Origin: an uncultured Granulicatella sp.
GTDB taxonomy: Bacteria; Bacillota; Bacilli; Lactobacillales; Aerococcaceae
Length of the DNA stretch: 10,038 nt
Direction of reading: 5' to 3'
NCBI GenBank assembly: GCA_938017885.1
Contig: CALIJD010000254.1
Location: 1 to 10,038, forward strand
The translations under genes and the position numbers were made by a program. Shown here one piece after another: positions 6,312-10,038 of the stretch; positions within the stretch are counted from its first letter, which is position 1; every line of letters begins with the position of its first letter. The notes under the pieces are model-generated. The model saw only the letters and a list, made by a program, of their open reading frames with translations, was not told where the DNA came from and did no database searches.

Positions 6312-6427
6312 GACGGTTTATTTCAAAATTACAGCATTTATATAAAAAAATTAATAAAAAATCTGACTAATCCAAAAGGATGTAAAGTTTTTCTTGGTAA
6401 TTTTATTGATAAATATGCTTAAATTAC

Positions 6428-6456
6428 TTGCGCCAATGGGTATATACTTTTATATT
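6428..6456 (+). promoter_or_regulatory. Putative fruR-fruK promoter
   Basis: TTGCGC (6428-6433) and TATATT (6451-6456) are separated by 17 bp in otherwise very AT-rich intergenic DNA. Transcription would start near 6463, leaving a leader of about 110 nt that contains the inverted repeat described separately. The remainder of the 6312-6571 gap shows no gene. Confidence 0.5.
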
Positions 6457-6509
6457 ATATAAGTAATGTAGTTAAAAATATTTACAAAAATATATAAAAA
6501 TGATTGTTT

Positions 6510-6536
6510 TTGACCGTTTTAAACCGAAACAGTCAA
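6510..6536 (+). promoter_or_regulatory. Inverted repeat, probable FruR operator
   Basis: TTGACCGTTT (6510-6519) and AAACAGTCAA (6527-6536) match as inverted arms at 9 of 10 positions around a 7-nt centre, ending 35 nt before fruR. DeoR-family sugar regulators commonly bind such sites at their own operon and release them when a phosphosugar (here fructose-1-phosphate) binds. The site lies downstream of the putative promoter, which would make it a roadblock-type operator. Confidence 0.55.
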
Positions 6537-6571
6537 GAAATTAGCAGATTGATACATTTAGGAGGAACTAC

Positions 6572-7330
6572 ATGCTTACTGAAAAGAGAAGAAGAATTAT
6601 TTTAGATTTACTTGATAAGGAAGATACAGTTCACCTAAAGGATTTAATGGAGGCGCTCCAGGCTTCTGAATCCACTATTCGACGAGATCTCTCTATATTA
6701 GAAGAAGAAGGGACATTGATTCGTATCCATGGTGGGGCTAAAAGAGTGTATTCAAAAGAGTTTGAACCGACCACCAAAGAAAAAGAACGTTCAAATCGAA
6801 GAGAAAAAGAGTGTATTGGTCGCTATGCAGCCTCTTTAGTAACAAAGGGCGAAACGATTTATATGGATGCTGGAACAACGACTTTAAGAATGATTCCCCA
6901 TTTAGAAGGAAAAGATGTCACGGTGATTACAAATGGGGTACAGCAGGCCCATCTTCTGGCAGACTATGGAATCAAAACGGTGTTGTTAGGTGGTCAAGTA
7001 AAGGTAGAAACAAGTGCGGTTATTGGCACTCTTGCTCAAAACCAGCTCCGAGAGTATTTCTTTAAGAAGGCGTTTCTTGGGATGAATGGAGTCGATCTCA
7101 GTTATGGGTATACAACGCCGGATGAGGAAGAAGCTCAAATTAAAAAAATTGCAATTAGTAAAAGTAATCATGCTTATGTTTTGGCGGACTCTAGTAAATT
7201 TGCTAAAGTAAGTTTATGTAAGGTTGCTGATTTTCATCAAGCAACTATGGTAACAAACACGACGAAAGAGCAAGCAGACTTACGTTACCGTATGGCTGGT
7301 AGCATTCGTCTTGTTGAAATGGACGCATAA
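6572..7330 (+). CDS. fruR: DeoR-family transcriptional regulator of fructose use
   Basis: This is a 252-residue DeoR-type repressor of standard length. The N-terminal winged HTH (about 1-57) begins LTEKRRRIILDLL and holds the family recognition helix ESTIRRDLSILEEEG (33-47), then IRIHGGAKRV. The C-terminal sugar-phosphate sensor domain (about 75-235) has MDAGTTTLRMI, TNGVQQAHLL, LLGGQVK, FLGMNGVD and the ADSSKF motif. ATG 6572 follows AGGAGG at ideal spacing. The gene is 15 nt upstream of a PfkB-family kinase, the classic fruR-fruK arrangement, so the effector is probably fructose-1-phosphate. The regulator family is certain; the fructose assignment rests on the neighbour, and a tagatose-type role is the alternative. 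Confidence 0.88.
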   Translation: MLTEKRRRIILDLLDKEDTVHLKDLMEALQASESTIRRDLSILEEEGTLIRIHGGAKRVYSKEFEPTTKEKERSNRREKECIGRYAASLVTKGETIYMDAGTTTLRMIPHLEGKDVTVITNGVQQAHLLADYGIKTVLLGGQVKVETSAVIGTLAQNQLREYFFKKAFLGMNGVDLSYGYTTPDEEEAQIKKIAISKSNHAYVLADSSKFAKVSLCKVADFHQATMVTNTTKEQADLRYRMAGSIRLVEMDA

Positions 7331-7345
7331 AAGAGGAGAGATAGC

Positions 7346-8263
7346 ATGATTTACACGATTACGTTTAATCCAGCAATTGACCTTGTTGTAAAAGTTCCTA
7401 ATTGTGAACTAGGCACATTAAACCGTTCTGTGGAAGAAAATTACGTTGCAGGCGGTAAAGGAATTAATATGTCGGTAATCCTAAAACGATTAGGATTTGA
7501 CAATACAGCGACTGGATTTTTAGCAGGTTTTTCAGGAAACTTCATCAAAGAAGCTCTCCAATCCGAAGGTATCGGGACCAACTTTATTCAAATCGATGGA
7601 GTCACTCGAATTAATCTAAAGTTGAAGAGCAATGAAGAAACGGAAATTAATGCAAATGGACCAATTGTATCAAAGGAAGATTTTGGACGTCTAGTGTCCT
7701 ATTTTGAAGACCGACTTCAAGAAGGGGATGTTGTATTTTTAGCAGGGAATGCAGGGAATGGAATGGACCATTCGGCTTATACGACCATTGCTAAATTATG
7801 TGACGAAAAAAGGGTTAAATTAGTCCTCGATACAACGAAGGATTTACTCACCAAATGTCTTCCATACCATCCATTTATCATTAAACCAAATCATCATGAA
7901 TTAGGTGAGATTTTTGGGGTAACGATTGAGACAGAAGAACAAATTGTAAATTATGCAAAACAATTACAGCAAATGGGTGCTAGAAATGTACTGATTTCTC
8001 GTGGGGGTGATGGGGCGATGCTCATCACAGAAACTGGAGAAGTGTTCACATCGAATGTGCCAAAAGGGACACTTGTGAACTCAGTTGGCGCAGGGGACTC
8101 AATGCTTTCTGGTTTTATGGCGAAATTTATCGAAACAGGCGATTACGCAGCGAGCTTAAAACAAGGAGCAGCTACGGGAAGTGCCACAGCCTTTTCTGTT
8201 GGAATCGCTGAAAAAGCATTTGTTGAAGAGCTATTACCACAAGTTGTGGTTACGAAACTGTGA
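7346..8263 (+). CDS. fruK: 1-phosphofructokinase (PfkB family)
   Basis: This 305-residue kinase phosphorylates fructose-1-phosphate to fructose-1,6-bisphosphate in the cytosol. It starts with the 1-phosphofructokinase/LacC pattern MIYTITFNPAIDLVV. It has the GGKGINMSVILKRLG segment (PfkB motif 1 region), PNHHELGEIFG, LISRGGDGAML, and PfkB motif 2 NSVGAGDSMLSGF with catalytic Asp251 in GAGD (248-251). AGAGGAG lies upstream of ATG 7346, only 15 nt after the fruR stop, so the two are co-transcribed. In most Lactobacillales fruA (fructose PTS EII) follows, but here a terminator comes next. Tagatose-6-phosphate kinase (LacC) is the closest alternative; the fruR partner favours FruK. Confidence 0.88.
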   Translation: MIYTITFNPAIDLVVKVPNCELGTLNRSVEENYVAGGKGINMSVILKRLGFDNTATGFLAGFSGNFIKEALQSEGIGTNFIQIDGVTRINLKLKSNEETEINANGPIVSKEDFGRLVSYFEDRLQEGDVVFLAGNAGNGMDHSAYTTIAKLCDEKRVKLVLDTTKDLLTKCLPYHPFIIKPNHHELGEIFGVTIETEEQIVNYAKQLQQMGARNVLISRGGDGAMLITETGEVFTSNVPKGTLVNSVGAGDSMLSGFMAKFIETGDYAASLKQGAATGSATAFSVGIAEKAFVEELLPQVVVTKL

Positions 8264-8300
8264 GATTAAAGAAGAAAACAAAATAAAAGAATTAAATATG

Positions 8301-8330
8301 GCTCCTAAGGTTTTTGCTTAGGAGCTTTTT
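8301..8330 (+). terminator. Intrinsic terminator after fruK
   Basis: GCTCCTAAG (8301-8309) and CTTAGGAGC (8317-8325) form a perfect 9-bp stem with a 7-nt loop, followed by TTTTT (8326-8330). Confidence 0.93.
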
Positions 8331-8384
8331 GATTGTTAATCAGATAAACGCATCAGAAAAAACTGTAAAAATAGTGCTTAAATA

Positions 8385-8413
8385 TTGCAAAAGAGTAAAG
8401 CAGAGGGTATATT
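8385..8413 (+). promoter_or_regulatory. Promoter of the riboswitch-thiT transcript
   Basis: TTGCAA (8385-8390) and TATATT (8408-8413) are separated by exactly 17 bp. The expected start, near 8420, lies just before the riboswitch P1 helix. Confidence 0.7.
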
Positions 8414-8436
8414 TAAAACAGTTAAATAAATAGAAA

Positions 8437-8517
8437 ATACAAAGGGGTGCCTCTATGGCTGAGATGTATGTACAAACCCTTGAACCTGTTACGTTAATGC
8501 GTGCGTAGGAATTGTAT
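8437..8517 (+). promoter_or_regulatory. TPP riboswitch aptamer (THI box)
   Basis: ATACAA (8437-8442) and TTGTAT (8512-8517) close helix P1. Inside are the conserved thi-box elements GGGGTGC (8444-8450), GGCTGAGA (8457-8464), ACCCTTGAACCTG (8476-8488), and the GCGTAGGAA closing segment near 8503-8511. The order and sequence match the TPP aptamer. Binding of thiamine pyrophosphate should favour the terminator downstream and reduce thiT expression. Confidence 0.95.
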
Positions 8518-8536
8518 TCGATTTCGAAGTTAGTAG

Positions 8537-8580
8537 GAGTCTCTTTGTGTTTCCAAGAAAACGAAGGAGGCTCTTTTTTT
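8537..8580 (+). terminator. TPP riboswitch expression platform: terminator overlapping the thiT ribosome binding site
   Basis: GAGTCTCTTT (8537-8546) pairs with AAGGAGGCTC (8564-8573) over 10 bp with two G-T pairs. An inner GTTT/AAAC helix follows, and seven T residues run to 8580. The right arm contains AAGGAGG (8564-8570), the Shine-Dalgarno of thiT. The same hairpin can therefore end transcription and hide the ribosome binding site in any transcript that escapes. Confidence 0.85.
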
Positions 8581-8581
8581 A

Positions 8582-9133
8582 ATGAAGAGAAATATTTTAA
8601 TTTGGGTAGAAGTTGCGATTATCGCTGCACTCGCAATGGTACTATCATTTGTACCAAAACTAGCAGGGTGGTTTTCACCTTCATGGGGAGCAATTATTCT
8701 TGTTATTTTTTCACTCCGTAGAGGATTGACACCTGGTTTGGCTGCTGGACTTTTATGGGGATTGTTACACTTCCCTCTAGGAAAAGTATCATTCTTATCT
8801 GTAGAACAAGTATTGATTGAATATATCATTGCATTTACAGTTATGGGTCTTGCTGGTTTAGTATATGGACCTTTCCAAAAGGCGTTGAAAAATGATAAAT
8901 ATTCTTCTGCAATTGTATGGTCAGGAATCGCCGGATTATTAGGAGTAGGTGTGCGCTACTTCGTTCATTATATCGCTGGAGTATTATTCTGGGGGCAATA
9001 TGCTCCAGAAGGAACAAGTCCATGGGTATACTCATTATCTGTTAACGGGACAGCAGGGGCTGGAACATTTTTAATCGTTATGGTTGCATGCATCTTGTTG
9101 ATTCGTCAAAAAAAAATATGGATAGCAAAATAG
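8582..9133 (+). CDS. thiT: Thiamine-specific S component of an ECF transporter
   Basis: This is a 183-residue membrane protein with six hydrophobic segments, the normal ThiT length. It binds thiamine with high affinity and works with the shared ECF module (EcfA, EcfA', EcfT) encoded elsewhere. Family residues that contact thiamine are visible: Glu80 in LIEYIIAF, His129 in RYFVHYIAG, Trp137 in LFWGQYAP, Tyr150 in PWVYS and Asn155 in SVNGTAG. The last four have the same mutual spacing as His125, Trp133, Tyr146 and Asn151 in Lactococcus lactis ThiT. ATG 8582 has AAGGAGG eleven bases upstream, embedded in the riboswitch terminator. The TPP riboswitch independently supports the thiamine role. Confidence 0.95.
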   Translation: MKRNILIWVEVAIIAALAMVLSFVPKLAGWFSPSWGAIILVIFSLRRGLTPGLAAGLLWGLLHFPLGKVSFLSVEQVLIEYIIAFTVMGLAGLVYGPFQKALKNDKYSSAIVWSGIAGLLGVGVRYFVHYIAGVLFWGQYAPEGTSPWVYSLSVNGTAGAGTFLIVMVACILLIRQKKIWIAK

Positions 9134-9149
9134 GGAAATTGTGCTTTCC

Positions 9150-9185
9150 GAGTCCTGGTTTAACCTGAAACCAGGGCTCTTTTTT
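9150..9185 (+). terminator. Intrinsic terminator after thiT
   Basis: GAGTCCTGGTTT (9150-9161) pairs with AAACCAGGGCTC (9168-9179) over 12 bp with one G-T pair and a 6-nt loop, followed by six T residues (9180-9185). Confidence 0.93.
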
Positions 9186-9200
9186 GTTGGAAAAGAAAGA

Positions 9201-9403
9201 GGAAAAGAGTAAGACACTTCGTACCTTCAAATAACTCTATAGTAGTCATTAGTGCTGTACCGACCTGAGCCTAGGTCTCAGGTCTATCGAGATTTAAACT
9301 GACACTAGGAATGAATTCCAAGTGTCAGTAATTCACATCGATTACAACCGCTACAATGACTGCTATAGAATTTGAAGGCACTCGTTATTCTTACTCTTTT
9401 TCC
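9201..9403 (-). ncRNA. Structured element, copy 2: long foldback with three internal hairpins, related to 3550-3700
   Basis: Outer arms GGAAAAGAGTAAGA (9201-9214) and TCTTACTCTTTTTCC (9389-9403) pair with one extra T. Inward follow CCTTCAAAT (9224-9232) / ATTTGAAGG (9370-9378), CTATAG (9237-9242) / CTATAG (9363-9368) and GTCATT (9245-9250) / AATGAC (9355-9360). Internal hairpins are GACCTGAG (9262-9269) / CTCAGGTC (9277-9284), CTGACACT (9299-9306) / AGTGTCAG (9321-9328, with GGAAT/ATTCC inside), and a small GTAA/TTAC hairpin around 9328-9344. Read on the minus strand it shares AATTCTATAG, ATGTGAATTAC and TGAGAC-x3-GGCTCA with copy 1, in the same order. Minus is only the orientation that matches the working orientation of copy 1. 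It fills the non-coding gap between thiT and marR. Confidence 0.55.
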
Positions 9404-9460
9404 GTAAAAGAACCTGGTTTCGGTTAACCACTTTATAGGATAGCTGAAGAGCGGGAGTGT

Positions 9461-9489
9461 TTGACAGAAGCTCATTTCAATAGTAAAGT
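9461..9489 (+). promoter_or_regulatory. Promoter of the marR-type gene
   Basis: A consensus -35 TTGACA (9461-9466) and TAAAGT (9484-9489) are separated by 17 bp, giving a start near 9496 and a leader of about 15 nt before ATG 9512. The TTG of this -35 could be mistaken for a start codon, because the frame is open from there. Confidence 0.65.
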
Positions 9490-9511
9490 TAATGAAGAAA
9501 GAGGTGTTGGT

Positions 9512-9952
9512 ATGGTAACAGAATGTGAAAAAATGAATGTCTCTCATGAGATATGGATGATGATTATGAAAATTTACAATGAGAATTTACGGACGTTTTC
9601 AATTTCATTAAAAGAATTAGGATTGAATCCAACACATTTTGAAGTTTTACATGTAATTTTTAGACAAGGAACAGTGGATCAAAAGACAATTGCTTCCACT
9701 TTGAACTTAACACAGGGGAATATTACCCACTGTATTCATCATTTAGAAAAATTAGAATTGATTACCATTGAGAAAAGTTGGAAAACAAAACATATTTCAC
9801 TGACAGAAAAAGGGAAGCAACAGTTGGATGAATTAATTCCTGCTCAGCATGAAATGATGGAACATACTTTAAGAGGGTTAAACTGCACGCAAAAACAACA
9901 ACTGCGTGATTTGCTAATTTCATTTGAAAATACTTGTAAATCCTCAGTTTAA
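9512..9952 (+). CDS. MarR-family transcriptional regulator
   Basis: This is a 146-residue winged-helix regulator of usual MarR length, expected to act as a dimer. Visible parts are an N-terminal dimer helix (HEIWMMIMKIYNENL), LNPTHFEVLHVIF, the HTH with TIASTLNLTQGNITHCIHHLEKL, and the wing ending in ISLTEKGKQQL. The wing lacks the common DxR motif (KSWKTKHISL instead). Four cysteines (Cys5, one in the recognition helix, one in LNCTQ and one near the C-terminus) leave room for redox sensing, but no OhrR-type arrangement is evident. ATG 9512 follows GAAAGAGG at good spacing; the longer frame from TTG 9461 would begin inside the promoter. The next gene starts 45 nt downstream without a terminator, so it is a likely regulated partner. 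Ligand unknown. Confidence 0.85.
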   Translation: MVTECEKMNVSHEIWMMIMKIYNENLRTFSISLKELGLNPTHFEVLHVIFRQGTVDQKTIASTLNLTQGNITHCIHHLEKLELITIEKSWKTKHISLTEKGKQQLDELIPAQHEMMEHTLRGLNCTQKQQLRDLLISFENTCKSSV

Positions 9953-9966
9953 GTTTAATTTAAGTT
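9948..9966 (+). repeat. Direct repeat TTTAAGTT between marR and the next gene
   Basis: TTTAAGTT occurs at 9948-9955 and 9959-9966, an 11-bp period (one helical turn), at the end of the regulator gene and just upstream of the next start. It may be a binding site or a chance AT-rich repeat. Confidence 0.25.
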
Positions 9967-9997
9967 GAAATTGTATCCTTATATAGGAGGGGAAAAC

Positions 9998-10038
9998 ATG
10001 AGGATTTTAGTAGACAATGCCATCAAGTATACGGTAGG
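9998..10038 (+). CDS. Start of a gene cut off by the window edge
   Basis: ATG 9998 follows a strong AGGAGGGG ribosome binding site (9985-9992) and opens a frame reading MRILVDNAIKYTV up to the edge. Thirteen to fourteen residues are too few to assign a family. Its closeness to the MarR-type gene and the lack of a terminator between them suggest one transcript. Confidence 0.6.
   Translation, partial: MRILVDNAIKYTV

Noticed and set aside
6312..6427. Possible small gene in the AT-rich gap before fruR
   Set aside because: No open frame with a ribosome binding site is present; only promoter-like sequence and the inverted repeat further on.
8512..8721. 69-residue plus-strand frame overlapping the riboswitch and thiT
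   Set aside because: It crosses the riboswitch P1 helix and terminator and is out of frame with the certain thiT gene.

Overview
The window reads as a chromosomal segment from a low-GC Gram-positive bacterium, most likely a member of the Lactobacillales (Carnobacteriaceae, Aerococcaceae or Streptococcaceae type). The grounds are AT-rich intergenic DNA, strong AGGAGG-type ribosome binding sites, many hairpin-plus-T-run terminators, an ECF thiamine transporter subunit (ThiT) behind a TPP riboswitch, and a PyrR-type attenuator in front of a uracil permease. The species is inferred from style, not proven.

The left edge is anomalous. Bases 1 to about 140 are roughly 62% G+C and on the minus strand encode an uninterrupted piece of an MBOAT-family membrane O-acyltransferase. 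The sequence then switches abruptly to low-GC DNA coding on the plus strand. This looks like an assembly chimera, or less likely a recombination junction. After it come the C-terminal tail of a membrane protein and an intact two-TM paralogue of it (376-1341).

From 1563 to 3297 there is a two-gene plus-strand unit: an SDR oxidoreductase and a KdgT-type 2-keto-3-deoxygluconate permease, with an inverted repeat over the putative promoter. cysK (cysteine synthase) lies on the minus strand at 3746-4672, divergent from pyrP (uracil permease, 4949-6244), which has a complete-looking PyrR attenuator leader. Then come fruR-fruK (DeoR regulator and 1-phosphofructokinase) closed by a terminator, with no fructose PTS gene following. 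After that come a TPP riboswitch and thiT, a MarR-family regulator, and the first codons of a gene running off the right edge.

The most interesting feature is in the intergenic DNA. A long foldback element with three internal hairpins lies at 3550-3700, between kdgT and cysK. A second, clearly related copy lies in opposite orientation at 9201-9403, between thiT and marR. The two share short identical blocks in the same order, while several paired arms differ in sequence yet still pair. This is the pattern expected of a conserved structured RNA (or a folding-selected repeat), and I do not recognise it as a known family.

Most transcription units are closed by clear intrinsic terminators (after 1341, 3297, 6244, 8263 and 9133), so the window is a series of small independently regulated units: sugar-acid uptake and oxidation, cysteine synthesis, uracil uptake, fructose-1-phosphate use and thiamine uptake.
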